Notes under the pieces: generated by a model
Seen by the model: only the letters and a program-made list of their open reading frames with translations
Told to the model about the DNA's origin: nothing
Database searches by the model: none
Assembly (NCBI RefSeq): GCF_022346605.1
Contig: NZ_JAKRNT010000003.1
Location: 62,001-126,000 of the forward strand
DNA length: 64,000 nt
Source: Sporosarcina sp. ACRSL
GTDB taxonomy: Bacteria; Bacillota; Bacilli; Bacillales_A; Planococcaceae
Reading direction: 5' to 3'
Made by a program: the position numbers and the translations under genes
Shown here: positions 1 to 8,767 of the stretch, in pieces
Layout of the letters: each line of letters opens with the position of its first letter
How positions within the stretch are numbered: the first letter of the stretch is position 1

Positions 1-272
1 CCGACGAACGTATATTGGACGCCAAGCATCCCGATGACGCCGAAAATGCACATTTGACGCAGCCATGTTTTGTTACGAAGCGGGCGCGAGATGTGCACGC
101 CTTTCATTTTCAAGACAGAGAGGATCGCCATCCCTGCGAGCAATAGACGGATGATGAGCATGAAGGAGATCGACATGCCACTCGTATCCAACGTCCACTC
201 CATCATCGGACCTGACGCGCCCCACAACATCGCACCTGCTATGATCATTACAATTCCTTTTACTCTTTCCAT
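1..272 (-). CDS. EamA/DMT-family transporter, N-terminal fragment cut by the window edge
   Basis: Only the first 90 or so codons are inside the window; the gene continues beyond position 1. The visible protein starts MERVKGIVMIIAGAMLWGAS and shows two to three hydrophobic segments. The short first helix with a GAMLWGAS-like motif is typical of the EamA half-repeat in drug/metabolite exporters, which are 10-helix inner-membrane proteins of about 300 residues. A good ribosome binding site (AGGAGGG) lies 10 bases before the ATG at 272. Substrate cannot be told. The family call rests on the N-terminus only. Confidence 0.7.
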   Translation of the reverse strand, partial: MERVKGIVMIIAGAMLWGASGPMMEWTLDTSGMSISFMLIIRLLLAGMAILSVLKMKGVHISRPLRNKTWLRQMCIFGVIGMLGVQYTFV

Positions 273-402
273 CTCACTCCACCCTCCTCTATCTATCTAG
301 CTAAATCACAAATGTAAGTATTCAGTCAAAAAGTATGTACTGTATATTTATTAAACTTCCTATATAATAAAATACATATGACATCCGAAAGGGGACAACA
401 AA

Positions 403-2052
403 ATGAAATCGGCAAACCAATTAAATAGAACCGAACTGCCAACTGTAATGGACAGTCTCGTTGAGTTCTTAATGGTGACCCGTACGGATGGTGAAGGCTT
501 GATCACTTACACGAATCATAACTTCTTAGCTTCAAGCAATTGGACACCAAAACGTATTCTCGGAAAATCGTTCTGGCAAATGTTTTCTGAGGATGAACAT
601 AACCAAGCGCAAGCCCACGCCATATGGAATCGTGTTTCGAACGGGAAATCCTGGTTCGGCAAAGTCGAAAAAATGACTCGGCACGGCGAGCCCTACTTCG
701 TCCAAATGATGGCCATTCCGACGATGGATGCGAACGGCACGCTTGAATCGAGCACTTTTTTAGAACTTGACGTTACCGAAGAGGTCAAATTGAAGGAGAA
801 GCTCCAGCAAATTGCCTTCATCGACTTTGAAACCGGACTGATGAGTCGTCACAAATTGGAGACCCTCGTCAATGACTATATCGAAGAAGGAAGACATTTT
901 TCATTCGTCTACATAGCAATTGATCACTATTATACATTGAAAGATCTGCAATCGTATGATTCGGAATCGGTTTTGATTCAGGAATTTACGAACAGGCTGA
1001 AACGGTATTTTCAAGGGGATGCAATCGCAAGGGTCGGCGTGAGTCAATTCGTCGTGCTGACGTCTTTCGGGGATTGGTTCGTCCAAGGGTTCCTTCAATT
1101 TTTGAAAGAGCAGCCAATCTATGTCGAAAACCATTCGTTGCCGCTTTCGGTCAGCGGTGGCATCGTCCGCTTCCCAGAGGATCAGCAGACCTATTCGCAT
1201 TTGTATAAAGCCGCATTGACCGCGACGAAATCTATTATCGAGTTAGGCGGAGGACGTATTTCATCATTGTCCGCCGAGTCCCATAAAGACTTGAACCGCC
1301 GTTCCTTAATTGACAAAAAGATGCTGACAGCGCTGGATCATCGTAATTTGCAAGTCGTCTACCAACCGCAATTGGATATCGCGACGGGAAAAGTACTTGT
1401 ATATGAAGCGCTTGTCCGTTGGGAGGACGAGGAAATCGGTCCAATCCAGCCCGATGAGCTGATACCCATTGCAGAGGAAAACGGTTTGATTCATGCAATC
1501 GGTGCCTTTGTGATCGAGGAAGCTGCTACACTTGCGATGAAGCTGATGACCGATAAACCGGACGTGCGCATTTCCGTCAATACATCGGTGCGGGAGTTCG
1601 GTGACTCTTCACAAATGAAGGAGAAACTGACAAGCATTCTGGAAAGGACGAAATGTCCGCCACACAAGATCGAATTTGAAATTACGGAGAAATTCGCATT
1701 CCAAGCTGAACAGGAGCAGGCAATCGTCAATCAAATGAAAGTACTTGAGGATGAAGGCATCCAATTCATCCTGGATGATTTTGGAACGGGCTATGCCTCC
1801 TTCCGGTACATGCAGCAATTGCCGATCTCCAAAGTGAAAATCGACAAAGTGTTCATCAATTCCTTGCTCACGATGCCTAAAACGAGACAACTCGTTGAAG
1901 GGATGATTCTCTTCGGCAAGTCGATGGGCCAGTACATCATTGCAGAAGGTGTCGAAACAGAGGAGCAATTCGAGGCATTGAAAGAGATGGGCATCGATGC
2001 CGTCCAAGGCTATTATATCGGAGGTCCTGTAAACGGGGATGAGATTACATAA
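403..2052 (+). CDS. PAS-GGDEF(degenerate)-EAL protein, probable c-di-GMP phosphodiesterase
   Basis: A 549-residue soluble signalling protein. A PAS domain covers roughly residues 20-125, a GGDEF-type fold about 140-295 and an EAL domain about 305-545. The cyclase signature is lost: where GGDEF should be, near residue 210, the sequence reads RVGVSQF, so diguanylate synthesis is unlikely. The EAL half keeps its signatures: YEALVRW (EAL at 335-337), FEITE, LDDFGTGYAS and IAEGVETEEQ, consistent with metal-dependent hydrolysis of c-di-GMP. There is no membrane segment, so the PAS domain probably senses a cytoplasmic cue. A ribosome binding site (AAAGGGG) precedes the ATG. The gene is monocistronic and ends in a strong terminator. 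Confidence 0.9.
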   Translation: MKSANQLNRTELPTVMDSLVEFLMVTRTDGEGLITYTNHNFLASSNWTPKRILGKSFWQMFSEDEHNQAQAHAIWNRVSNGKSWFGKVEKMTRHGEPYFVQMMAIPTMDANGTLESSTFLELDVTEEVKLKEKLQQIAFIDFETGLMSRHKLETLVNDYIEEGRHFSFVYIAIDHYYTLKDLQSYDSESVLIQEFTNRLKRYFQGDAIARVGVSQFVVLTSFGDWFVQGFLQFLKEQPIYVENHSLPLSVSGGIVRFPEDQQTYSHLYKAALTATKSIIELGGGRISSLSAESHKDLNRRSLIDKKMLTALDHRNLQVVYQPQLDIATGKVLVYEALVRWEDEEIGPIQPDELIPIAEENGLIHAIGAFVIEEAATLAMKLMTDKPDVRISVNTSVREFGDSSQMKEKLTSILERTKCPPHKIEFEITEKFAFQAEQEQAIVNQMKVLEDEGIQFILDDFGTGYASFRYMQQLPISKVKIDKVFINSLLTMPKTRQLVEGMILFGKSMGQYIIAEGVETEEQFEALKEMGIDAVQGYYIGGPVNGDEIT

Positions 2053-2055
2053 GGA

Positions 2056-2086
2056 ACGGAGCCATGAAAGCGTGGCTCCGTTTTTT
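2056..2086 (+). terminator. Intrinsic terminator of the EAL gene
   Basis: Perfect 9-bp stem ACGGAGCCA / TGGCTCCGT with an 8-base loop followed by six T, 4 bases after the stop codon. Confidence 0.9.
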
Positions 2087-2093
2087 GATGGAA

Positions 2094-2123
2094 CAAAAAT
2101 AGAGGGAGCACTCACGCTCCCTC
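2094..2123 (-). terminator. Intrinsic terminator of the beta-propeller gene
   Basis: Stem GAGGGAGC / GCTCCCTC with a 6-base loop. Read on the minus strand it is followed by TATTTTTG, about 10 bases past the stop at 2134. Confidence 0.85.
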
Positions 2124-2133
2124 ATCTCCCCCA

Positions 2134-4284
2134 TCATTTCATCTTCAACGTGCTGATTTTTTCAAATGAGTCAAGGTCATAGCTGTTAATTTCCTTCATG
2201 GATAAGGTGAACACACTTTCGCCGCTGTACAAGAGCCGCTGGATCTGTTTCTCCCAGTCTTCGTACTGTTCCCCAGATGCTTTCTTCTGTACCAAATCGC
2301 CTTTCAGTACGATTCCGCGGTCCGGTGTGATTTCGTAGACAAGTGCTCCAGTTCCTTTAAAGTCCACTTCGAAATCTTTGCCCGCTTCATCATAAATGCT
2401 GACCGGAAAGCCGAAGAGATTTCTCTGTTTATGCTGGAACAGCGCTTTGTGATCGTATTGGAGAGCCGAATACGTTCCTTGCCCGCCAATAATTTCAGTG
2501 AATTTCTCCTTCGGGTTATGAAAATCAGACACGTCGAACAGAGAGAGTTTCATCCCTTTTGTTATGATGAACGGCTCGCCGCCATACGGATTTTTCCTCG
2601 CCACGGTTTCATAACCGAATCCGATGAGATGATGTTCATCCAATGGGTGCAAATAATTCGAGAAGCCCGGTATTTTTAACTCGCCTAACACTTTCGGCTT
2701 CGTCGGATCCGCAACATCGATGACGAAAAGCGGATCGGTCTCTCTAAACGTCACCATATACGCTTTATCCCCCATGAAACGAGCCGAATAGATGCGCTCG
2801 CCTTTCGCAAGGTCTTTAACCGAACCGGTAATGTCCATGTTTTCATCCAAAACGTAAAGATGGTTTTTAGAAGGGTTTCTGTCGTCCCATCGATTCCCTT
2901 CCGTCATGGCAACCCGGAAGTTACCTTTATATTCATCCATCGAAAACTGATTCAAAATTGTCCCGTTCAACTCTGCAGAACGATGAAATTCGATAGCCGT
3001 GCCGTCCAACTTGAATTTGAAGATCTCGGTATTCGCTGTGCCAGGATTCCAAATCATGATTTCAGCGCCACGTGAATTCGTGCTCGTCTTGTATTTCATT
3101 GCTGTCAAATACAAATGGTCTTTCGTCATGTACATGTGATCGCTGCTACCGAGAAACCCTTTCGTTTCGAATTTCGCTGTTTTCGGAGCCGTCAAGTCGA
3201 TGGCTGCAATGACAGAATACGAAGGATCCGTGGCACCAGGCAAAATGGAGATATCCTCGAATTCCATGAATTTCTTTTCCTCTTCATTTGAATCAAAGAT
3301 GCGCGGACGCAGGACATCTCCGTCGATTTCGTCCATCGCCCAAAAATACGGGAACACATTTGTCACGAGATAAAGCATGCCGTCTGTCTTCCTTGCACTC
3401 TTCAAATAGCCTTCCACACCAATTTCGCGGAGGAGCACCGGTTTTTCCGGCTTCTCGATATTGTACATCCGGACAGTCATCAGGCCGTTCATCGGCATTA
3501 TTTTCGCCTTTGTATCCGAATCATCCGGATAGTGCTCCATTTTATTCCCAAGAACAATTAACAACTCGTCATGTAAGAACAGCTGTAACGGATAATAGTC
3601 GTCTTCAGGTTTAATTTCAGCAGCGACTTTCATCTTTTGAGGATTCCGGATATCGATGATTTTTACGGTAGTCCCGGCGAAAACGGAGTATACATAATCG
3701 CCGTCAGTTTTCACCATATCCGACTCATCGACCCCTTCGACCTGAATATTAGTCGATGAGTGGTTGCCTCCGCCGGTTCCACCCGAGGATGCCGAACTAT
3801 CCATGGACGCCTTTTCCGTAGATTCTTCTTCAACCTCACTCACCGCTGCGCTCTGCATATCTTTTGCTCTTTGAAAATACACTTTCAAATCATCTGCTGA
3901 GCTGATCGATTCGATGGAATCATAGATAATGAAATTGACTTGTTTCCGCTTGAGCGACTTGAATTGGCTATTCACCGCTTTTTGATCCATCCGTAATGTG
4001 TAATCACCCGGTTGAAGCCCTTCCACTTGTAATGTATGCCCCTCATCCGTCAACTCCAGTTTTGCCTCTACCTTATCGCCATTCTGATTGGTCACATACA
4101 CATAACCTGCCGAAATGGCTTCCTTCGTCAAAGGCTCCGAGAAATGCGCCTTCCATCCAGTTTCACTAAGCGCTGTCCCTGCCGCGATAACATTCACCTT
4201 CTCCATGAACATTGCGATGCCCGTAATGACTACGACCATGATCATAGCCATGCCAATCCATATGATCGGTTTTCTCAATTTCAT
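2134..4284 (-). CDS. Membrane-anchored protein with C-terminal beta-propeller domain
   Basis: About 716 residues. An N-terminal hydrophobic stretch (IIWIGMAMIMVVVITGIAMF) acts as signal anchor. An Ig-like SbsA/Big_5-type segment follows (around residues 30-110, ending PGDYTLRMD), then a Ser/Gly-rich linker with SSGGTGGG. A long beta-propeller region has repeated YVYSVF, LYLVTN, LYLTAMKY and MVTFRETDP strands, matching the secreted beta-propeller family (PF09826). It should face the outside of the cell; the role is unknown. The longest reading frame begins with GTG at 4287, but the ATG at 4284 has better spacing from AGAGG, so I chose it. It stands alone, with its own terminator. Confidence 0.8.
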   Translation of the reverse strand: MKLRKPIIWIGMAMIMVVVITGIAMFMEKVNVIAAGTALSETGWKAHFSEPLTKEAISAGYVYVTNQNGDKVEAKLELTDEGHTLQVEGLQPGDYTLRMDQKAVNSQFKSLKRKQVNFIIYDSIESISSADDLKVYFQRAKDMQSAAVSEVEEESTEKASMDSSASSGGTGGGNHSSTNIQVEGVDESDMVKTDGDYVYSVFAGTTVKIIDIRNPQKMKVAAEIKPEDDYYPLQLFLHDELLIVLGNKMEHYPDDSDTKAKIMPMNGLMTVRMYNIEKPEKPVLLREIGVEGYLKSARKTDGMLYLVTNVFPYFWAMDEIDGDVLRPRIFDSNEEEKKFMEFEDISILPGATDPSYSVIAAIDLTAPKTAKFETKGFLGSSDHMYMTKDHLYLTAMKYKTSTNSRGAEIMIWNPGTANTEIFKFKLDGTAIEFHRSAELNGTILNQFSMDEYKGNFRVAMTEGNRWDDRNPSKNHLYVLDENMDITGSVKDLAKGERIYSARFMGDKAYMVTFRETDPLFVIDVADPTKPKVLGELKIPGFSNYLHPLDEHHLIGFGYETVARKNPYGGEPFIITKGMKLSLFDVSDFHNPKEKFTEIIGGQGTYSALQYDHKALFQHKQRNLFGFPVSIYDEAGKDFEVDFKGTGALVYEITPDRGIVLKGDLVQKKASGEQYEDWEKQIQRLLYSGESVFTLSMKEINSYDLDSFEKISTLKMK

Positions 4285-4408
4285 CACCTTTCCTCTTCAA
4301 CCTATTTACTTAGTAGACTTCTCGTATACAATTACGTTTCACTTTTCGGAAATATATTTTTGTCCTGCATACTATATAAAAGAAAACGCTTAATAGGGGG
4401 TTTTATTA

Positions 4409-4669
4409 GTGGAGAGAGTCGATGGATTGGAAAGGATTATGAAAATCTTTAATTTGACAACAACAGACATATTAAATAAGTCGTGGGAATTAATGTACGC
4501 TCCAAAATCAGTTGACCCGGAAACACTCCTATCGTTTGCTGATGACCTAATAAATGAAATTACTCGACTATTGGACTCGGGATATTTCACGGGAGAAAGA
4601 GAAAAAGAATTGATTGAAGCAAGAAGAGTCGCCATCATGGCAAAAAGATCATTGAAACAACGAGTTTAG
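4409..4669 (+). CDS. Small hypothetical protein, 86 residues
   Basis: Starts with GTG at 4409, 8 bases after a TAGGGGG ribosome binding site. The product is charged and helical, with no membrane segment and no cysteine. Notable stretches are FADDLINEITRLLDSGYF and ERVKEL-like charged helices (EREKELIEARR), compatible with a short helical bundle. I do not recognise the family. It sits between the minus-strand beta-propeller gene and the SLC13 carrier and is probably transcribed alone from the AT-rich upstream region. The reading frame, start and ribosome binding site support a real gene, but there is no functional clue. Confidence 0.6.
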   Translation: MERVDGLERIMKIFNLTTTDILNKSWELMYAPKSVDPETLLSFADDLINEITRLLDSGYFTGEREKELIEARRVAIMAKRSLKQRV

Positions 4670-4768
4670 TTAGCCCATTGTCAGCCTGTTGCCAAACGCT
4701 CGTATCCGTTTGCTTCTCATCAAAATGGGTATCTATTCCATAAATATATTGGAAGGGATTGAATCGGT

Positions 4769-6259
4769 ATGGACCCTGCAACTACAGTCGATACACCAAA
4801 GCCGAAACGTAACTTAAAGCCGATTTGGATTGCCCTAGCCTTTGCCGTCATGATTGTAATTGTCTTGCTCCCCACCCCCGACGACTTGCCTGTCATGGGA
4901 CAGCGAGCATTGGCCATTTTGGCATTTGCGGTCATCCTCTGGGTGACGGAAGCGGTATCCTACCCCGTCAGTGCCGCCATGATCATTGGACTTGTCGCTT
5001 TGCTGATTGGATTTGCGCCCGACATGGCCAACCCCGATACGTTGGTCGGCACAAAAGGCGCACTTAAAATGGCGCTTGGGGGCTTTTCGAACTCCGCCGT
5101 GGCGCTTGTTGCGGCAGCTTTGTTCCTGGCGGCCGCGATGCAAGCGACCAATTTGCATAAACGGGTCGCGCTTTATATTTTGTCAAAAGTCGGTGTGAAG
5201 ACGGGGGCTATCGTATTTGGTGCCATTCTTGTCTCTATCATTCTCGCCTTTTTCGTCCCAAGTGCAACTGCCCGCGCAGGTGCAGTCGTCCCAATTCTGT
5301 TAGGCATGGTAGCGGCATTCGGTCTCCAGCCAAATAGCCGGCTCGGCGCATTACTGGTCATCACCGCCGTGCAGTCCGTCTCCATCTGGAATGTCGGAAT
5401 CAAAACCGGAGCCGCGCAGAATATGGTGGCATTAGGATTTATGGAAGAAGAATTCGGGGTTTCCGTCGCATGGAGTTCATGGTTCCTGTATGCAGCACCA
5501 TGGTCCATCATCATGTCGTTCGTCCTGTATTTCGTTATGATCAAATTAATTAAACCGGAAACGCATGTCGTTGAAGGCGGAAAGGAATTAATCGAAGGCC
5601 AGTTAAAAGAACTCGGTCCGATGAAACCATCGGAGATCCGTCTCATCGTCGTTTCACTCGCGCTTCTATTTCTGTGGGCGACAGAAGAGAAGCTGCATCC
5701 GCTAGACACGACTACAGTGACGCTTGTCGCCATTGCCATCCTGTTATTACCGAAGATTGGTGTATTCGATTGGAAAACGGTGGAACGCCTCATCCCTTGG
5801 GGCACAATTATCGTTTTTGCAGTAGGTATTGCGCTCGGCACGATCCTGCTGGATACGAACGGTGCCCAGTGGCTATCCAACAAAGTGTTTGGGGCGATGG
5901 GACTCGAAAATATGCCGTTACTTGCGACGATCGCTTTGCTGTCAGCTTTCAACATTCTCATTCATCTCGGGTTTGCAAGCGCGACCAGCTTGTCGTCAGC
6001 GCTCATCCCGATTTTCATCGCCTTGACGACAACGATCGCTATTGATGCAAACAGCGTCGGCTTCGTGCTGATCCAGCAATTCGTCATCAGCTTCGGCTTC
6101 CTTCTCCCGGTCAGCGCACCGCAAAACATGCTCGCTTACGGGACGGGTGCATTTACAGTAAAGGACTTCCTGAAGTCAGGCATTCCACTTACTGTTATCG
6201 GATATTTGCTGATTCTCTTGTTCAGTGTGACGTATTGGAAGTGGATTGGATTGTTGTGA
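4769..6259 (+). CDS. SLC13/DASS-family sodium:anion (dicarboxylate or sulfate) symporter
   Basis: A 496-residue polytopic membrane protein with about 11-12 hydrophobic segments. It belongs to the divalent anion:Na+ symporter family: the first half has the SATARAGAVVPILLG element, and the second half the diagnostic PVSAPQNMLAYGTGAF region, which forms the sodium/substrate site in this family. These carriers import C4-dicarboxylates, citrate or sulfate with sodium. The exact substrate cannot be read from sequence. The ATG at 4769 follows GGAAGGGATT. The gene is single and convergent with pcp, sharing a bidirectional terminator. Confidence 0.88.
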   Translation: MDPATTVDTPKPKRNLKPIWIALAFAVMIVIVLLPTPDDLPVMGQRALAILAFAVILWVTEAVSYPVSAAMIIGLVALLIGFAPDMANPDTLVGTKGALKMALGGFSNSAVALVAAALFLAAAMQATNLHKRVALYILSKVGVKTGAIVFGAILVSIILAFFVPSATARAGAVVPILLGMVAAFGLQPNSRLGALLVITAVQSVSIWNVGIKTGAAQNMVALGFMEEEFGVSVAWSSWFLYAAPWSIIMSFVLYFVMIKLIKPETHVVEGGKELIEGQLKELGPMKPSEIRLIVVSLALLFLWATEEKLHPLDTTTVTLVAIAILLLPKIGVFDWKTVERLIPWGTIIVFAVGIALGTILLDTNGAQWLSNKVFGAMGLENMPLLATIALLSAFNILIHLGFASATSLSSALIPIFIALTTTIAIDANSVGFVLIQQFVISFGFLLPVSAPQNMLAYGTGAFTVKDFLKSGIPLTVIGYLLILLFSVTYWKWIGLL

Positions 6260-6328
6260 GGTGTGTGAATGGACTAAACGTTTGAACGCCCGTGATGTTC
6301 TCGTTCTTCAAAGTTCTCGTTAAAAATG

Positions 6329-6357
6329 CCGGGAGATTAGACTCTCCCGGTTTTTTT
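6329..6357. terminator. Bidirectional terminator between SLC13 gene and pcp
   Basis: Stem CCGGGAG / CTCCCGG with an 8-base loop, seven T on the plus side and TAAAAAT on the other side. The pcp stop codon lies inside the T tract. Confidence 0.85.
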
Positions 6358-6961
6358 ATTCTCCTAACACTTCAATACATGTCACGATTGCCCGTTTTAA
6401 TTCCTCATGTGACCAGCTAGGCACACGACCGTGCTCGACGGCAAGCTCATGGGAAGCCGGGATGTGAATAAATCCTGCAGGCATGTCGGGACGCTGTTCA
6501 TTCACGAAATGAAGAACGCGGTACATGACATGGTTGCACAAATAAGCGCCTGCCGTATTGGAAATTTCGGCAGGCATTCCAGCTTGTTTCAACGCATCGA
6601 CCATTTTTCGGATCGGCATATTCGTAAAATAGCCGTCTGCACCTCTCTCGATAATCCGTTCATCTACAGGGGCATGACCACTATTGTCCTTAGCACCGTC
6701 GTTCACATTGATGGCAATCCGTTCAGGAGTTATCTTGAAGCGACCGCCTGACAAACCGAGCGACAGCACAGCATCCGGTTTGACTTGTTCTATATGCTCA
6801 ATGATATGGTCTCCTGAGACGCTGAAATCGACCGGAAGCACTTCACTATGTATCCGATAACCACCTATTTCCATTCCGTGCAATTCATCGACAATTTTCT
6901 GCGTTGGATTGACTGGATAATTTAAAAATGGCTCAAAGCCGGTTAACAGCAATGTTTTCAT
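6356..6961 (-). CDS. pcp: Pyroglutamyl-peptidase I (pyrrolidone-carboxylate peptidase)
   Basis: Removes N-terminal pyroglutamate from peptides in the cytoplasm (peptidase family C15). The 201-residue length is normal. The catalytic triad is complete: Glu80 in ITPERIAINV, Cys142 in NTAGAYLCNHVMY and His166 in AGFIHIP. The N-terminus MKTLLLTGFEPF is typical. The reading frame is open further upstream, but the ATG at 6961 has a GGGGAG ribosome binding site and matches family starts. Monocistronic. Confidence 0.95.
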   Translation of the reverse strand: MKTLLLTGFEPFLNYPVNPTQKIVDELHGMEIGGYRIHSEVLPVDFSVSGDHIIEHIEQVKPDAVLSLGLSGGRFKITPERIAINVNDGAKDNSGHAPVDERIIERGADGYFTNMPIRKMVDALKQAGMPAEISNTAGAYLCNHVMYRVLHFVNEQRPDMPAGFIHIPASHELAVEHGRVPSWSHEELKRAIVTCIEVLGE

Positions 6962-7029
6962 ACTTTTCTCCCCTTTCACTCTCCATATTATAACGGATTG
7001 CATTCGATTACACGGTTTTATTCACTAAC

Positions 7030-7054
7030 GTTTATCCCCCTCCATTCAGGGAAT
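7030..7054 (+). promoter_or_regulatory. Sigma-B-type promoter of the SDR gene
   Basis: GTTTAT (7030-7035), a 13-base spacer, then GGGAAT (7049-7054). This closely fits the Bacillus sigma-B consensus GTTTAA - N12-15 - GGGTAT, and lies about 40 bases before the SDR start. The match is by eye. Confidence 0.7.
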
Positions 7055-7092
7055 ACCCGAAATACATATGTTTTCGAAGGAGGAATTCATAA

Positions 7093-7974
7093 ATGACTAA
7101 AGATAAATATGAAAAAGTAGACGAACAAGTGACACCCCAGACGCAGGATCAGCAGCCTGGAGTGGAAAAAGAGATGAATCCACTCCCGATCTACGACGAC
7201 GAAAACTATAAAGGCTCCGGCAAATTGAAAGGGAAAAATGCATTGATTACCGGTGGAGACAGTGGAATCGGGCGGGCTGTCGCAGTCGCTTATGCGAAGG
7301 AGGGCGCCAATGTGGCAATCGCCTATCTAGACGAGGCGGAAGACGTTGATGCGAATAAAACAATAGAACTTATCGAACACTACGGCGGGAAAGCGAAGAA
7401 ATTTCGCGTCGATATTAGCGAAGAGGAAAATTGCGAGAAGTTGGTCGAAGATGTCATCCAAGAATTCGGCAGCTTGAATATCCTCGTTAACAATGCCGGA
7501 AAGCAGTTTCCGCAAGACGATATATCCAAAATCTCAAGCGACCAGCTTCGTGAAACGTTCGACACTAACTTCTTCGGCTTGTTTTATTTATCGAAGGCGG
7601 CACTTGCACATATGAAGGAAGGCGATTGTATTATCAACACTTCCTCCGTCACAGCATATAACGGGTCACCTGGACTGATCGACTATTCGGCAACGAAAGG
7701 CGCCATTACGAGCTTCACCCGCTCTATCGCCTTGAACTTGGCTGAAAAAGGAATCCGCGTCAACGCAGTCGCACCTGGACCGATATGGACGCCGTTGATT
7801 CCTGCGACATTCGACGCGCAAAAAGTCGAACAGCACGGATCGGACACGCCAGTGAAACGTCGAGGGCAGCCGGCAGAAAATGCGCCCGCCTTCGTTTTCC
7901 TTGCTTCCACCGATTCGAGCTATATGACCGGGCAGACGATACATGTCGATGGCGGCGGGTATGTAGGATCTTGA
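7093..7974 (+). CDS. SDR-family oxidoreductase, general-stress type (YdaD/YhdF-like)
   Basis: A 293-residue NAD(P)-dependent short-chain dehydrogenase with the extended polar N-terminus (about 45 residues) seen in the Bacillus GS39/YdaD/YhdF group. The nucleotide-binding motif TGGDSGIG is at 53-60, NNAG follows, the catalytic serine is in NTSSVTAYN, and the active-site pair is Y198-SAT-K202. The C-terminus GQTIHVDGGGYV is typical. The natural substrate is unknown. The ribosome binding site GAAGGAGG precedes the ATG. The sigma-B-like promoter upstream fits a general stress role, as for the Bacillus subtilis relatives. Confidence 0.88.
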   Translation: MTKDKYEKVDEQVTPQTQDQQPGVEKEMNPLPIYDDENYKGSGKLKGKNALITGGDSGIGRAVAVAYAKEGANVAIAYLDEAEDVDANKTIELIEHYGGKAKKFRVDISEEENCEKLVEDVIQEFGSLNILVNNAGKQFPQDDISKISSDQLRETFDTNFFGLFYLSKAALAHMKEGDCIINTSSVTAYNGSPGLIDYSATKGAITSFTRSIALNLAEKGIRVNAVAPGPIWTPLIPATFDAQKVEQHGSDTPVKRRGQPAENAPAFVFLASTDSSYMTGQTIHVDGGGYVGS

Positions 7975-7986
7975 CTTCGAACCATC

Positions 7987-8030
7987 TACTTTGAGCACGA
8001 AGCCGCCGACTTTGAACGCGACACTCAACC
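7987..8030. repeat. Possible degenerate 21-bp repeat (two units)
   Basis: ACTTTGA cores occur in units starting at 7987 and 8008, exactly 21 bases apart, with a related GACTTCGAA at 7973. It resembles the better 21-bp arrays elsewhere in the window but is too short to be sure. Confidence 0.35.
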
Positions 8031-8042
8031 CAGCTCAATATG

Positions 8043-8082
8043 AAAAAGCGATTTGCAGAAAACCTTCTGCAAATCGCTTTTT
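8043..8082. terminator. Bidirectional terminator between SDR gene and DUF2089 operon
   Basis: Perfect 18-bp stem beginning AAAAAGCGATTTGCAGAA, a 4-base loop, then the exact complement ending in five T. It serves the convergent genes on both sides. Confidence 0.95.
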
Positions 8083-8083
8083 A

Positions 8084-8365
8084 TTATAGTTTCACGATGA
8101 CTTCCGTTCCATCTTTCGCCTTGACGTTCACTAGTCCAAGTCCTTTATGATTCTTCAACTCAGCTACAATGCCCCTAAGCTCTTTCTTATCTATTGGCGG
8201 CATTAAAAATGCTTTTTCCTTATCTTCGGATTGCTCCGTTATCCATTTGTTAATGAGTCTTTGAATGCGTTCAGAAGACATAACTATAATTCCAATCGTT
8301 AGTATTACGTACGGGACTGGGATGAATAATCTGACCTTATCCGCCTTTACCTTGACCTTCAACAT
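8084..8365 (-). CDS. Small membrane-associated hypothetical protein of the DUF2089 operon
   Basis: A 93-residue product with one hydrophobic segment near the N-terminus (FIPVPYVILTIGIIVM) followed by a charged cytoplasmic tail that ends in a beta-strand-like segment (TEVIVKL). Its start codon overlaps the stop of the upstream gene (8365), so translation is probably coupled. It is the last gene of a three-gene operon after a DUF2089 regulator and a SHOCT-like protein. I cannot name a family; the layout recalls YvlB/YvlC-type membrane stress operons, but that is inference. Confidence 0.7.
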   Translation of the reverse strand: MLKVKVKADKVRLFIPVPYVILTIGIIVMSSERIQRLINKWITEQSEDKEKAFLMPPIDKKELRGIVAELKNHKGLGLVNVKAKDGTEVIVKL

Positions 8366-8754
8366 TATTCGATAAACACGGAGACTGTATCGCCGTCTGC
8401 TGATTTAATGTCGACGATTTGTCCGTCCAATTCATTTTCGATCGCTTCGATAAGTATGTCAATATCAAGATCTTTCACGTATTTCTCAGATTGAGGAATG
8501 TTCCCCGCAATGTTATAACCCGCCTTCAGCATGACTTTGATGAGCTTAATTGGCAAATTAACGGAAACATTATCGTTATCGGCCGACACGACTCGGATTT
8601 TTAATGTCTTATCCGCATATGCAGTAGGCTTAGCTGTTGGACGACTCTCGGAATCCCTGTTATTCAATACAGCGATAAGTTCTGATGCTTTCTCAGCATC
8701 AACTTTCCCTTCTTGCACCATCGTTAACACCTTTTCAATTTCTGTTTTCAACAT
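8365..8754 (-). CDS. SHOCT-like/YvlB-N-type hypothetical protein
   Basis: 129 residues. The N-terminus (EKVLTMVQEGKVDAEKASELI) is a short helical hairpin of the kind repeated in SHOCT and YvlB N-terminal domains. Its neighbour ends in a similar motif (MLEKGEITAEEAIKLL). The rest is a compact alpha/beta domain with VSVNLPIKLIK and DGDTVSVFIE, and there is no membrane segment. The AGGGGGAG ribosome binding site overlaps the preceding intergenic gap of 13 bases, and the downstream gene overlaps its stop. The function is unknown; it probably works with the two neighbours. Confidence 0.75.
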   Translation of the reverse strand: MLKTEIEKVLTMVQEGKVDAEKASELIAVLNNRDSESRPTAKPTAYADKTLKIRVVSADNDNVSVNLPIKLIKVMLKAGYNIAGNIPQSEKYVKDLDIDILIEAIENELDGQIVDIKSADGDTVSVFIE

Positions 8755-8767
8755 GAACTCCCCCTAT

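Noticed and set aside
5173..5961. Long minus-strand ORF inside the SLC13 gene
   Set aside because: Shadow of the carrier gene: low-complexity translation, no ribosome binding site, and the plus strand has a full transporter.
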